Shown here one piece after another: positions 18,605 to 26,794 of a stretch of 64,000 nt of DNA (the stretch's first letter is position 1; each line of letters starts with the position of its first letter). The notes under the pieces were generated by a model. It searched no databases, was not told the DNA's origin, and worked only from the letters and a program-made list of their open reading frames with translations. Source of the stretch: DASUPK01 sp963821705 (GTDB lineage Bacteria; Actinomycetota; Thermoleophilia; Solirubrobacterales; 70-9). The position numbers and the translations under genes are program-made. Location of the stretch: contig CAWGEV010000007.1 in assembly GCA_963821705.1 (NCBI GenBank), positions 310,001-374,000 on the forward strand, in the 5' to 3' direction.

Positions 18605-19972
18605 TTACCAGCCACTCGGCTTGCGCGGCTGATACAGCCAGAGGTCGAAGAAGTGCCCGAGCGGGACGCCCGACTCGGCCTGCGCCAGGGCGATGAACTG
18701 CTGCGTGGCCGCATTGGCGTACCTGTGCTGCGCCACCCAGTCGCGGAGCGTGGCGTAGAACGCCGCGTCGCCGATCTTCTCCCGCAGCGCCTCCAGCGTC
18801 ATGGCCCCGCGGTAGTAGACGGCCAGCGAGAACAGCTTCTTCGGCCCCGGCGCGCCGGGCGACAGCCTCCAGAAGCCGCGCACCCCGAACGCCTTGCGCG
18901 GGTGGAAATAGAGCTTGAAATCCCGGCGCAGCTTGGCGTCGTGGCCCCGGGCCTGCCACATCCACTGGCTCCAGGTCGCGAAGCCCTCGTTCAGCCAGAT
19001 GTCCTGCCACGCGGCGAGGGACACCGCATCGCCGAACCATTGGTGAGCGGTTTCGTGTGCCACGACGACCGGGAAGGGAGCGCCGAGGTAGATCGGCCGG
19101 GTCTGGTTCTCGAGCGCCGTCTCGGACTTCCCGGGGACGACAATGGAGCCGGCGCTCGAGAACGGGTAAGGGCCGAAGCGGGAGCTGAACAGGTCGATGA
19201 TGCGGGGCAGCTTGTGCAGGCTCCTGCGCGACCGCGCTCCCTGACCGCGAGCGATGGCCGTCCAGGCGGGCAGGCCGTCGATCAGAGACCGCTTGATCCG
19301 GAAGTGCCCGATGGTCACCGTCGCCAGATAGGTGGCCATCGGCTCGGGCTCGTGCCAGGCGAACGTGGCGGTGGCCCTTCGGCGCTGGACCGAGTCGAGC
19401 AGGCCGTTGGCGATGGCGCGGTAGTGCCTCGGGACGGTCACAGTGAAGGAGTAGGTCGCCTTGTCGGAGGGGTGGTCGTTGCACGGGAACCAGCTCGGCG
19501 ACCCGTCCGGCTCGCTGAACACGGTCGTGCCGTCGTGGGTGCGGATCCAGCCGTCCCCGCCGATCGGCCGCGGCCTGCCCCGATAGGCGACGGCGACGGC
19601 GAAGCGGTCCCCGGACGGGATCGGCACGGCGGGAGTGACGGCCAGCTCACCGCCCCGGCGGGAGCGGGCCGCCGGCGCTCCGTCGACGGAGACTGAGGTG
19701 ACCTTGAGCCCGCGGAAGTCGAGGTTGAAGGAGCTCAGCGCCTGGGAGGAGGTCGCGGAGATCGTCGCCACCGCCCTGACCCGGTTGGGTTTCGGGCGGG
19801 CGTTGAGGCGGAGGTCGTAGTGGTCGACCTCGTAACCGCCGTTGCCCATCAGCGGGAAGTACGGATCGCCGAGGCCCGGTGCGCCGGGACTCTGCCCCCT
19901 GGCGCCGGCGGCGCCGAGGAGCGCAGCCGAGACAACGAGAGTGCCCACGACGATTGTCCGCGCCTGTTCCAT
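18605..19972 (-). CDS. Secreted M1 family metallopeptidase
   Basis: A 455-residue zinc aminopeptidase-like protein. Residues 1-26 form a signal peptide (IVVGTLVVSAALLGAAGARG). The zinc site is VVAHETAHQWFGDAV with the third ligand Glu in WLNEGFATW, 18 residues on. The exopeptidase motif usually written GAMEN reads TALEN in SETALENQTRPIYLG. It lacks the long C-terminal alpha-helical domain of full aminopeptidase N, so it is a short secreted form. The catalytic Tyr region is near LFSLAVYYRGAMTLEAL. Its start lies 20 bases from a 21-base palindrome that it shares with the divergent His-rich gene. Confidence 0.88.
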   Translation of the reverse strand: MEQARTIVVGTLVVSAALLGAAGARGQSPGAPGLGDPYFPLMGNGGYEVDHYDLRLNARPKPNRVRAVATISATSSQALSSFNLDFRGLKVTSVSVDGAPAARSRRGGELAVTPAVPIPSGDRFAVAVAYRGRPRPIGGDGWIRTHDGTTVFSEPDGSPSWFPCNDHPSDKATYSFTVTVPRHYRAIANGLLDSVQRRRATATFAWHEPEPMATYLATVTIGHFRIKRSLIDGLPAWTAIARGQGARSRRSLHKLPRIIDLFSSRFGPYPFSSAGSIVVPGKSETALENQTRPIYLGAPFPVVVAHETAHQWFGDAVSLAAWQDIWLNEGFATWSQWMWQARGHDAKLRRDFKLYFHPRKAFGVRGFWRLSPGAPGPKKLFSLAVYYRGAMTLEALREKIGDAAFYATLRDWVAQHRYANAATQQFIALAQAESGVPLGHFFDLWLYQPRKPSGW

Positions 19973-19992
19973 CCCTGTGGCCTGACCTTACG

Positions 19993-20013
19993 GTCTGGAC
20001 CGTACGTCCAGAC
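19993..20013. promoter_or_regulatory. 21-bp palindrome, probable operator
   Basis: GTCTGGAC and GTCCAGAC form perfect eight-base arms around CGTAC. The site lies between the divergent M1 peptidase (start 19972) and the small His-rich secreted protein (start 20119), 20 bases from the former. Size and symmetry suit a dimeric repressor, but no regulator gene is adjacent. Confidence 0.45.
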
Positions 20014-20118
20014 TGCGGCCATTGCGTCCACGGGCCTCAAGGAAGCCCTCGCCCGTCCCGACCCAAGTCGGACAAGGCGCGACAAGGAAGTCGCGCAGAC
20101 CATCGGAGGTGAGCAGTG

Positions 20119-20322
20119 ATGTCGAGAGGGAAGCTATTCGCCACCGTCGGAGCCGTGGCCGCGCTGGCCGCGGGCGTTGCAGCGCCGGCGAGCCAGGCCT
20201 GCGGGGGATCGAGCCACCACCACTCCTACGGAGGGAGCCATGACTATGGCCATTCCGGATCGCACCCATGTGATCATGGGGGAGGCAGTGGCGGCACCGG
20301 GGGCGGCCCTTTGCCCACCTGA
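20119..20322 (+). CDS. Small secreted His/Gly-rich protein
   Basis: A 67-residue protein with a signal peptide (LFATVGAVAALAAGVAAPAS, likely cleavage before QACGG) and a mature part of about 40 residues made of Gly, Ser and seven His with two Cys (ACGGSSHHHSYGG, HSGSHPCDHGG). The composition suggests metal binding outside the cell. GGAGGT lies nine bases upstream of the ATG (six from a GTG at 20116, an equally possible start). No family is recognised. Confidence 0.65.
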   Translation: MSRGKLFATVGAVAALAAGVAAPASQACGGSSHHHSYGGSHDYGHSGSHPCDHGGGSGGTGGGPLPT

Positions 20323-20336
20323 TCGGTTGAGCCAAG

Positions 20337-22130
20337 TCAGCCGGCGGCGGGCGCTTCCTGGGCGAGCACCCGCCGCTCGGCCAGCCCGCTGAAGTCGACG
20401 GGCCCGGGCATCAGGTCCTCGGGCGCCGGGATCTCGATGCCGATCGCAGCCATCCGCCGCTTGAGCGCCTGGTAGGCGAACCCGTAGATCTGCGAGGAGT
20501 GGTGCCCGTAGGAGAAGAAGTCCGACGGATCGTCGGCCTCGGGCGGGCAGAAGACCTCGGCCGCCTTGGGCAGGAGCTCGGTCAGGCGGTTGAGGACCAC
20601 CCGCTTCATCTGGGGCCTCTCCTCGCAGACGTCCTTCAGGAACCGGACTCCGAAGGCGATGTGCCGGTGCTCGTCCTGCTCGACCAGGCGGAAGCCCTCG
20701 TTGAAGCCCGGGTAGAGCTCGTGCTCCTCGGTGTACTCGATCATGATCCGCTGCCCGGGCATCGCCAGGACCCCCTCGGTGACCATGTGGTACGTGACGA
20801 TGCCCTCGACGAACAGCTCGAGGTCGTCGGGCCTCGCCTTGATGCGGTCGGCGATGTCTCGAAGCGAGTCGTCGAAGAGGAAGCGCCAGGGCCCGAGCAT
20901 CCGGTCCTCGATCTCCTGCAGGCGGGCGCGGAAGCTGCCCGACTCGAGGCCCATCACCTCATTCGCCCAGCGGTCGAAGAAGACGGCGTGACGCATCTCG
21001 TCGACGAGCTGCGTCGCCAGGAACGCTTCCACCTCCCCGCTCGGTGCCGCGAGCAGGAACGGTGCGAGGTCGGCGGTGACGCGTTCCTCGCCCACGTAGA
21101 AGCTGCCGATGCTGAAGGCCGTGTGCCGCTGTGACTCGGCCGGGCTGACCAGCCAGTGCTCGCGGTCCGTCGAGAAGTCCAGCTCGTGTGCCCGCCAGTT
21201 CTGCCGCTCCCAGAGGGCGTAGAGCTGCTCGTAGCTCATCAGCCCGCCCCTCGGGCGCTTCGACTCGGCGGGATCGCCGGCATCCCGCGAGGCGCCGTTC
21301 GTGCTCACCTTGCTGCCCCAGCTGCCGGCGTTCTCGGCCTGGAGGCGGCGCTGACGCACCTCGCGCTCCAGCTCGGGGCCGTCCACGCCCTCGGCGCGGT
21401 CGATCCAGCGCCCCATCCGGGTGACCGGATATATCCGGCCCTCCACCTCGGTGAGGCCGAGCCGCATCGCGTCCGAAGGCGTCACCTCGCCGGAGAGCAG
21501 CCGCAGCCAGTCCGAGTAGCGGATGCGGACGATCGCGTCGGGCTCCGCGCCCAGGCCCCGTTCGACCCGGACCCGGCCGTCGTCGACCGTGACGCGCCAT
21601 TCACCGCCCCCATCGCCGACCAGGTGGTAGGCCACGCTGAAGGTGTGGCCCCTCGTCCACTCGGGCTCGATTGCGTAGGCGAGCGAGCGGAAGACCAGGT
21701 CGGGATCGACCGGGAGACCCAGCTTGGCGAGCTCCCGTGGACCCGCGTCCGTCGCGAGTCGACGCAGGGCGAGGGCCTTGCGGCGCCGGCCCCGAAGCTT
21801 CACGCGTCCTCGCGCCATCGCCCCGATCGAACTCCGGCCGGAGGCGAGCAGGGCAAGCGTCTCCGGGTCGGTGGAGATCGCGAAGGCCTGGCCATTGAGG
21901 TCAGAGCCCGCCGGGGCCTCCGTCACCTCCGCGCGATCGCCGAGTGGGTTGACGTTCCAGGCTCCGAGGCCCTCCAGCTCGATGCGGTAGCTCAGTCCGG
22001 CGGGCAGGCTCGCTGCAGCGGCCGGCAACGACTGCAGCACCAGCCTGGCGGCGAGCTCGGGATCCGAGTCCGCCATCCGGCGAAGGGCCTGAGCGGCCGT
22101 CCCATCCTGCGCGTGGCCATTCCGAGACAT
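20337..22130 (-). CDS. Two SCP2-like domains fused to an R2-like diiron oxidase domain
   Basis: A 597-residue protein. Residues about 25-125 and 130-260 look like two SCP2-type lipid-binding domains (GRVKLRGRRRKALALRRL; LRLLSGEVTPSDAMRLGL). Residues about 295-580 form a ferritin-like ribonucleotide-reductase R2/R2-like oxidase domain with metal-ligand motifs GEERV, VDEMRHAVFFDRW, VEGIVTYHMVTEG and EQDEHRHIAFG (Glu and paired ExxRH sites). R2-like ligand-binding oxidases bind long-chain fatty acids in the metal pocket, so lipid-carrier domains are a sensible partner. The ATG at 22130 is chosen because AAGGAGG lies six bases upstream. The product is probably cytoplasmic and acts on a lipid, but the reaction is unknown. 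Confidence 0.8.
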   Translation of the reverse strand: MSRNGHAQDGTAAQALRRMADSDPELAARLVLQSLPAAAASLPAGLSYRIELEGLGAWNVNPLGDRAEVTEAPAGSDLNGQAFAISTDPETLALLASGRSSIGAMARGRVKLRGRRRKALALRRLATDAGPRELAKLGLPVDPDLVFRSLAYAIEPEWTRGHTFSVAYHLVGDGGGEWRVTVDDGRVRVERGLGAEPDAIVRIRYSDWLRLLSGEVTPSDAMRLGLTEVEGRIYPVTRMGRWIDRAEGVDGPELEREVRQRRLQAENAGSWGSKVSTNGASRDAGDPAESKRPRGGLMSYEQLYALWERQNWRAHELDFSTDREHWLVSPAESQRHTAFSIGSFYVGEERVTADLAPFLLAAPSGEVEAFLATQLVDEMRHAVFFDRWANEVMGLESGSFRARLQEIEDRMLGPWRFLFDDSLRDIADRIKARPDDLELFVEGIVTYHMVTEGVLAMPGQRIMIEYTEEHELYPGFNEGFRLVEQDEHRHIAFGVRFLKDVCEERPQMKRVVLNRLTELLPKAAEVFCPPEADDPSDFFSYGHHSSQIYGFAYQALKRRMAAIGIEIPAPEDLMPGPVDFSGLAERRVLAQEAPAAG

Positions 22131-22249
22131 CCTCATCCTCCTTGGAGGCCTCCCCCTCTCGCGGCGATTCTGCCAGAAGAGGCGGGCGATTTGGCTGGCC
22201 AGCCAGGCCCGCGCCCGCGCCGGCGGGTGGACTAGGCAAGGGGGCGAGT

Positions 22250-22255
22250 TAATAG
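22250..22255 (+). promoter_or_regulatory. Probable -10 box (TAATAG) of the oxidase-like operon
   Basis: TAATAG lies 12 bases upstream of the TTG at 22268, with no Shine-Dalgarno sequence between; the following CTCCCGCC resembles the spacing sequence of other leaderless-type starts in this window. Confidence 0.35.
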
Positions 22256-22267
22256 ACTCCCGCCGCC

Positions 22268-23011
22268 TTGCCGCACGCCGCACACTCGCCCAACGCGGAG
22301 GACCTCAACACCCTGTACTGGGTGATGCTGGCCATCGGCCTCGTGCTGCTGGTGGCGATCAACCTCGCGCTCCTGGGGATCGTGATGCGGTTCAGGTCGG
22401 CTCGTGGCCGCCAGCCTCGACGGCTGGTGATTCGCCGACCCGCGCAGTTCGTGACCGCCGGTCTGTTCGCGGCCATCGTCGCGGTCACCTTCGTCCTGGG
22501 TGTGATCGAGACGCACAACGCGAAGAAGGTCGAGGCTTCCGGCCCGAACGGGCTCCAGGCGACCTCCAACCTGCTCGCGCAGAAGTCGCTGAACCTGCCG
22601 CCGACCTCGAGCTCGAACGCGCCCCTCGACATCCTGGCCTGCGGGCAGCAGTGGATCTGGCGGTACCAGTACCCGAACGGCACCTACTCCTACTACGAGC
22701 TGGTGGTGCCGGTGGACACCACTGTGATCCTGCACCTCTGCTCCACGGACGTGGTCCATCGCTGGTTCGTCCCCGGCCTGAGCGGCAAGTTCGACGCGAC
22801 GCCCGGTGAGAGCAACCAGACCTGGTTCAGGGCGGACCGCACCGGCGACTTCGACGGCGCGAGCTACGCGTTCTCCGGTGCGTCTTACGCGGTGATGCGG
22901 ACCCGGGTGCACGTCGTCGACGTGCCGACCTACCAGTCCTGGCTCCAGCAACAGGCGGCCGGAATCCAGCAGGCACAGACCTTCGTGCAACAGGCGAACG
23001 GGCAGATCTGA
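22268..23011 (+). CDS. Cytochrome oxidase subunit II-like protein lacking CuA ligands
   Basis: A 247-residue protein with two N-terminal membrane helices (residues about 15-40 and 60-80) and a periplasmic cupredoxin domain. Subunit II hallmarks remain: GQQWIWRYQYPNG, LVVPVDTTV, STDVVHRWFVPGLSGKFDAT and TRTGDF-like DRTGDFDG. The CuA loop, normally CxExCGxGHxxM, reads ASYAFSGASYAVM, so both Cys, the Glu and the His are gone and only the Met position remains. The CuA electron entry site cannot form, as in quinol-oxidase subunit II, but the partner subunit I is also unusual. TTG start at 22268. Stop overlaps the subunit I-like ATG (TGATG). Confidence 0.88.
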   Translation: MPHAAHSPNAEDLNTLYWVMLAIGLVLLVAINLALLGIVMRFRSARGRQPRRLVIRRPAQFVTAGLFAAIVAVTFVLGVIETHNAKKVEASGPNGLQATSNLLAQKSLNLPPTSSSNAPLDILACGQQWIWRYQYPNGTYSYYELVVPVDTTVILHLCSTDVVHRWFVPGLSGKFDATPGESNQTWFRADRTGDFDGASYAFSGASYAVMRTRVHVVDVPTYQSWLQQQAAGIQQAQTFVQQANGQI

Positions 23012-24723
23012 TGAGCAACGGCAGGACACTCACCCCTCATCACCCCGAGCTGGTCACCGAGGGCCCGCGGCCCGGCCGCCCGCGCTGGCTCGAGATGGCG
23101 ATGAGCACCGACCACAAGGACGTCGGGCGCCTCTACATCGGAGCGTCCCTCTCCTTCCTGGTGCTCGGGCTCGTCTGCTGGCTGCTGATGCGGCTGCAGC
23201 TCGGCGTCCCGGAGAACAACCTGATCGAGCCGGTCACCTTCAACCGGCTGCTCTCCGTGGGGAGCGCCACGCTGATCGTCCTCTTCGCGCTGCCGCTCGC
23301 CTTCGGCCTCTACACCTACGTCGTCCCGCTCCAGCTCGGGGCGCGATCGCTGGCCTTCCCGCGGCTCGCCTCCCTGTCGCTTTGGCTCTACATCTTCGGC
23401 GGTGCCCTGCTCTACGTGAGCTTCGCCTACACGCCGCCCGAAGCCGGCTTCAACTCGTGGCCGCCGCTGTCGAACACGATCTTCATCTCGAACAACGGCG
23501 TCGACGTCTGGATCGTCGCGGTCGGACTGTCCGTGATCGGCTTCGTCCTGCAGTCGATCAACCTCGCGGTGACGATCTCGAAGCTGCGGGCCCCCGGACT
23601 GGCCTGGCGCCGCCTGCCCCCCTTCGCCTTCTCCGGCGCTGTCTCCAGCTGGACGATGATCGTCGCCGGCTCGCTGATGGTCGCGGCCCTCGTGATGATG
23701 GAGGTCGACCGGCACTTCAGCGGGATCTTCTTCGACCCGGGCGAGGGCGGCGCGCCGATCCTCTACCAGCATCTGAGCTGGATCTTCTTCACCGGCTGCT
23801 ACCTGATCTTCCTGCTGCCGGCCTTCGGGGCGATCTCGGAGATCCTGCCGGTGTTCTCGGGCAAGCCGCTGCTCTCTCGCGGCGCGCTGATGACCTCGAT
23901 GGCAGCGATCATGCCCCTCGGGCTCCTGGCATGGATGCAGAACATGGACAGCGCCTCGATTCCGATCGGCTGGCTCTACGCCGCGATGCTGATGGCCCTG
24001 CTCCTGACAATCCCGATCGGCGCGATCTTCGTGAACTGGATCGGGACCATCGCCGGTGGCGTCATCCGGACCCGAGCGCCGATGATCTTCGCCCTGGCGG
24101 CGATCTCGACGCTGAGCTTCGGACTGATCGGCGAGCTGATCCAGAGCGTGATCCCGGTCAACTGGCTGATCGCGGACACGACGGCCTCGACCGCCGCCAG
24201 CGGCTACGTGCTGGTGGGCGGGCCGGTGCTCGGCGGCTTCGCCGCCCTCTGCTACTGGTTCCCGAAGATGACCGGGAGGACCATGAGCGAGGGGCTGGCC
24301 AAGGCCTCCGCGGCGCTCATCGTGCTCGGCGCCCAGGTGACCTTCATCCCTCTCTTCCTCGCCGGGCTTCAGGGCCAGCAGGTCGACATCTTCAAGTTCT
24401 TCAAGGCGAGTGACGCCATCAACGCGATGCATCTCGACGCGCTCAACCTGATCGCCACCATCGGGGCGTTCGTGCTGGCGCTCGGCATCGTGCTCTCGAT
24501 CGTCAACGCCTACGTGAGTCTCAAGGGGGGAACCCCGGCCGGGCATGACCCGTGGGGCGGCGAGACGCTGGAGTGGTTCGCGACCTCGCCGCCGCCCCCG
24601 CACAACTTCGACGTGGTTCCCGACGTCCGCAGCCACGAGCCGCTGCGTGACATCCGCGAGGCCGTACGCCGGCACGAGGCGTCCACGCCCGCACCGGCGG
24701 AGACCACTGAGCCGGTAGCCTGA
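23011..24723 (+). CDS. Heme-copper oxidase subunit I-like protein without metal-ligand histidines
   Basis: A 570-residue, 12-helix membrane protein of the COX1 family. Fold motifs are well kept: STDHKDVGRLYI, FPRLASLSLW, YQHLSWIF, GKPLLSRGALM and CYWFPKMTGR. Against the canonical subunit I in the same window the ligand positions differ: helix II STHAALMIF reads SVGSATLIV (His to Gly), SHPAVY reads FTGCYL (CuB His lost, cross-linked Tyr lost), AHHMF reads MQNMD (both CuB His lost) and VVAHIHFVL reads TAASGYVLV (both heme His lost). It therefore should bind neither heme a, heme a3 nor CuB in the usual way, yet the frame is intact. It lies in an operon with a CuA-less subunit II, ctaA and ctaB. 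Role unknown. Confidence 0.9.
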   Translation: MSNGRTLTPHHPELVTEGPRPGRPRWLEMAMSTDHKDVGRLYIGASLSFLVLGLVCWLLMRLQLGVPENNLIEPVTFNRLLSVGSATLIVLFALPLAFGLYTYVVPLQLGARSLAFPRLASLSLWLYIFGGALLYVSFAYTPPEAGFNSWPPLSNTIFISNNGVDVWIVAVGLSVIGFVLQSINLAVTISKLRAPGLAWRRLPPFAFSGAVSSWTMIVAGSLMVAALVMMEVDRHFSGIFFDPGEGGAPILYQHLSWIFFTGCYLIFLLPAFGAISEILPVFSGKPLLSRGALMTSMAAIMPLGLLAWMQNMDSASIPIGWLYAAMLMALLLTIPIGAIFVNWIGTIAGGVIRTRAPMIFALAAISTLSFGLIGELIQSVIPVNWLIADTTASTAASGYVLVGGPVLGGFAALCYWFPKMTGRTMSEGLAKASAALIVLGAQVTFIPLFLAGLQGQQVDIFKFFKASDAINAMHLDALNLIATIGAFVLALGIVLSIVNAYVSLKGGTPAGHDPWGGETLEWFATSPPPPHNFDVVPDVRSHEPLRDIREAVRRHEASTPAPAETTEPVA

Positions 24724-24728
24724 CGGGC

Positions 24729-25772
24729 ATGGCCGGTCCCGTTGCCGGCGGCGGCGGTGCAGGGCTCCGCCGGTTTCGCCGTCTGGCAGATCTCACCGCC
24801 GTTGTCACCTTCCTGCTGATCGTCGTCGGCGGTGTCGTGCGCGTGAGCGACTCCGGCCTGGGCTGCGGCCCCGGCGGCAGCGGGACCAAGGGCTGGCCGC
24901 TCTGCGGCGGCCAGGTGATCCCGCTGGTCGGCAGCGAGAACCGGGTCATCGAGTTCTCGCACCGCCTCCTCGCCACCATCGTGGTGATCCTGATCGCGCT
25001 GCTCTGTTGGCACGCATATCGCAACCTCCGCGAGCGCAACAGCTGGGCGTTCAAGGGCTCGCTGGTGGCGGGCATCCTGGTGCTCGTCCAGGCCGGCCTC
25101 GGCGGCCTCACCGTCGAGCACAGTCTCGCCGAGGAGCTCGTCGCCGCGCACCTCGGCACGGCCATGCTGCTGCTCGCCCTGCTGCTCTGGCTGGGAGCCA
25201 AGGCGCGCGCCGAGTCCGGCGCCGAATCCGGTGCTCGGCTCGTGCCCGCCGTCCCGCGGCTGAAGCCCTACGCCGCCACCGCCGCCGTCCTGCTGCTCGC
25301 CGCGATCGTGGCGGGCGGGTACATGGCCGGGACCGAGGAGCGCGGAACCGCCGGGATCGGCCCCAACGTCGCCGGCGCGCACATGGCCTGCGGGAACATG
25401 TTCCCCGAGTGCGGCTCCGGGAAGTTCCTGCCCTTCGGCAACAACCGCCTGACCGACATTCACCTCACCCACCGCGTCTTCGTCTATGCGGCGACCATCG
25501 CGATCATCGTGCTGCTCAGCGTCGCGTTCGCCCGAGGCTCGCGCGATCGATTGCTGGCGCTCGCGGCGCTGCTCCTGCTCTGCCAGCTGCTGCTGGGCGC
25601 GCTCAACGTCTGGCTCGGTGAGCATGGGGCCCTGATCGTCGCCCACCTCGCGACGGCCACGCTGCTCTGGGCCACGGTGATCTCGATCACCTACCGGCTT
25701 GGCTGGCTGCGGATGCCGGCGCCAACCCGTCAGCGCGCCCCCACGGCCGAGGCCTCGGCGGCGGCGGCATGA
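24729..25772 (+). CDS. ctaA: Heme A synthase
   Basis: A 347-residue, eight-helix membrane protein that oxidises heme O to heme A. The actinobacterial CtaA pattern is visible: SDSGLGCGPGG with the N-terminal loop, EFSHRLLATIVV, VEHSLAEELVAAHLGTAML, THRVFVYAATI and GEHGALIVAHLATATLLWA, giving the four helix-borne His that bind heme. A Cys pair (CGNMFPEC) lies in the second-half loop. It starts five bases after the subunit I-like gene and overlaps ctaB by ATGA. It probably supplies heme A to the canonical oxidase encoded at 31-36 kb, since the adjacent subunit I lacks heme ligands. Confidence 0.92.
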   Translation: MAGPVAGGGGAGLRRFRRLADLTAVVTFLLIVVGGVVRVSDSGLGCGPGGSGTKGWPLCGGQVIPLVGSENRVIEFSHRLLATIVVILIALLCWHAYRNLRERNSWAFKGSLVAGILVLVQAGLGGLTVEHSLAEELVAAHLGTAMLLLALLLWLGAKARAESGAESGARLVPAVPRLKPYAATAAVLLLAAIVAGGYMAGTEERGTAGIGPNVAGAHMACGNMFPECGSGKFLPFGNNRLTDIHLTHRVFVYAATIAIIVLLSVAFARGSRDRLLALAALLLLCQLLLGALNVWLGEHGALIVAHLATATLLWATVISITYRLGWLRMPAPTRQRAPTAEASAAAA

Positions 25773-26737
25773 GCGTCCAGCTCGGCACCGGGTCGGACGT
25801 GGCGCGGACGCGCCGCCCCGGCGGCGAGGGCGTCTCGGTCACGCCGGGTGACGCGCGCGCCCGGACGATGCGGGCCGCGATCGGCGTCGCCAACGACTAC
25901 GTGACGCTGACCAAGCCCCGGATCATCTCCCTGCTGCTGCTCACCTGTGTCGCGACGATGTTCGTCGCCGATCCCGGCGGGCCGGCCCTCTCCACGATCC
26001 TCTGGACCTGCCTGGGCGGCTATCTGGCCGCCGGCGGCGCCGGGGCGATCAATCACTACATCGAGCGCGATCGGGACGCTCGCATGGCCCGCACGAGGGG
26101 CAGGCCGCTGGCCAGTGGCCGCATCGAGCCGAGGCGGGGACTGCTCTTCGGTTCGACGCTCGGGATCGTCGCCGTGATTCAGCTGTGGATCACCGTGAAC
26201 GCGCTCACCGCGGCGCTCGCCGCCGCGGGCCTGCTCGGCTACGTCTTCGTCTACACGCTCTGGCTCAAGCCGCGTACGCCTCAGAACATCGTGCTCGGCG
26301 GCGCGGCCGGAGCGATGCCGCCGCTGGTCGGCTGGGCGGCCGCCACCGGCTCGCTCTCGCTGCAGGCGCTCTGGCCCTTCGCGATCGTCTTCTTCTGGAC
26401 CCCGCCGCACTTCTGGGCGCTCTCGCTGCTGATCTCCGACGACTACGCGCGCACCGGGGTGCCGATGCTCCCGGTCGTGCGCGGGGAGACCACCACCCGC
26501 CACCAGATCGTCGCCTACTCGCTGCTCCTGGTCGCGGTGACGATCGGCCCGGTGATCACCGGCCTGCTCGGCACGGCGTATCTGATCTCGGCGCTCGCGC
26601 TCGGCGCAGGCTTCGTCGCCCTGTCGCTGGTCCTCCTGGCGCATCCGTCCCGCGCGGCGGCGCGGCGGCTCTATCTGAGCTCGCTCGCCTATCTCGCGCT
26701 GCTCTTCGTGGCGATGGCCCTCGACCGCGCCCTCTGA
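25769..26737 (+). CDS. ctaB: Protoheme IX farnesyltransferase (heme O synthase)
   Basis: A 322-residue UbiA-type prenyltransferase that adds a farnesyl group to heme B. The first Asp-rich motif is NHYIERDRDARMARTRGRPL, and the second is ISDDYARTGVPMLP; LTKPRIISLLLL precedes helix 1 and FFWTPPHFWALSL is a family signature. About nine membrane helices are present. The N-terminal 35 residues are hydrophilic and variable. Overlaps ctaA by four bases. Confidence 0.94.
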   Translation: MSVQLGTGSDVARTRRPGGEGVSVTPGDARARTMRAAIGVANDYVTLTKPRIISLLLLTCVATMFVADPGGPALSTILWTCLGGYLAAGGAGAINHYIERDRDARMARTRGRPLASGRIEPRRGLLFGSTLGIVAVIQLWITVNALTAALAAAGLLGYVFVYTLWLKPRTPQNIVLGGAAGAMPPLVGWAAATGSLSLQALWPFAIVFFWTPPHFWALSLLISDDYARTGVPMLPVVRGETTTRHQIVAYSLLLVAVTIGPVITGLLGTAYLISALALGAGFVALSLVLLAHPSRAAARRLYLSSLAYLALLFVAMALDRAL

Positions 26738-26751
26738 TGGTGTTCCTCATT

Positions 26752-26775
26752 CGGCCGCGGTTTCTGTGGCGGCCG
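26752..26775 (+). terminator. Stem-loop after ctaB
   Basis: CGGCCGC and GCGGCCG pair as seven-base arms around a ten-base loop, 15 bases after the ctaB stop. There is no clear T-run. It may end part of the ctaB transcript before the TATATA box that follows. Confidence 0.35.
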
Positions 26776-26777
26776 GT

Positions 26778-26785
26778 TATATAGG
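26778..26785 (+). promoter_or_regulatory. Probable -10 box (TATATAGG)
   Basis: TATATAGG lies nine bases before the GTG at 26795. It is one of the clearest examples of the recurring close-to-start box. Confidence 0.42.
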
Positions 26786-26794
26786 CTTCCCGCC

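Noticed and set aside
22930..24675. Long minus-strand open frame opposite the subunit I-like gene
   Set aside because: Shadow frame; the plus-strand protein has clear COX1-family motifs and membrane helices.
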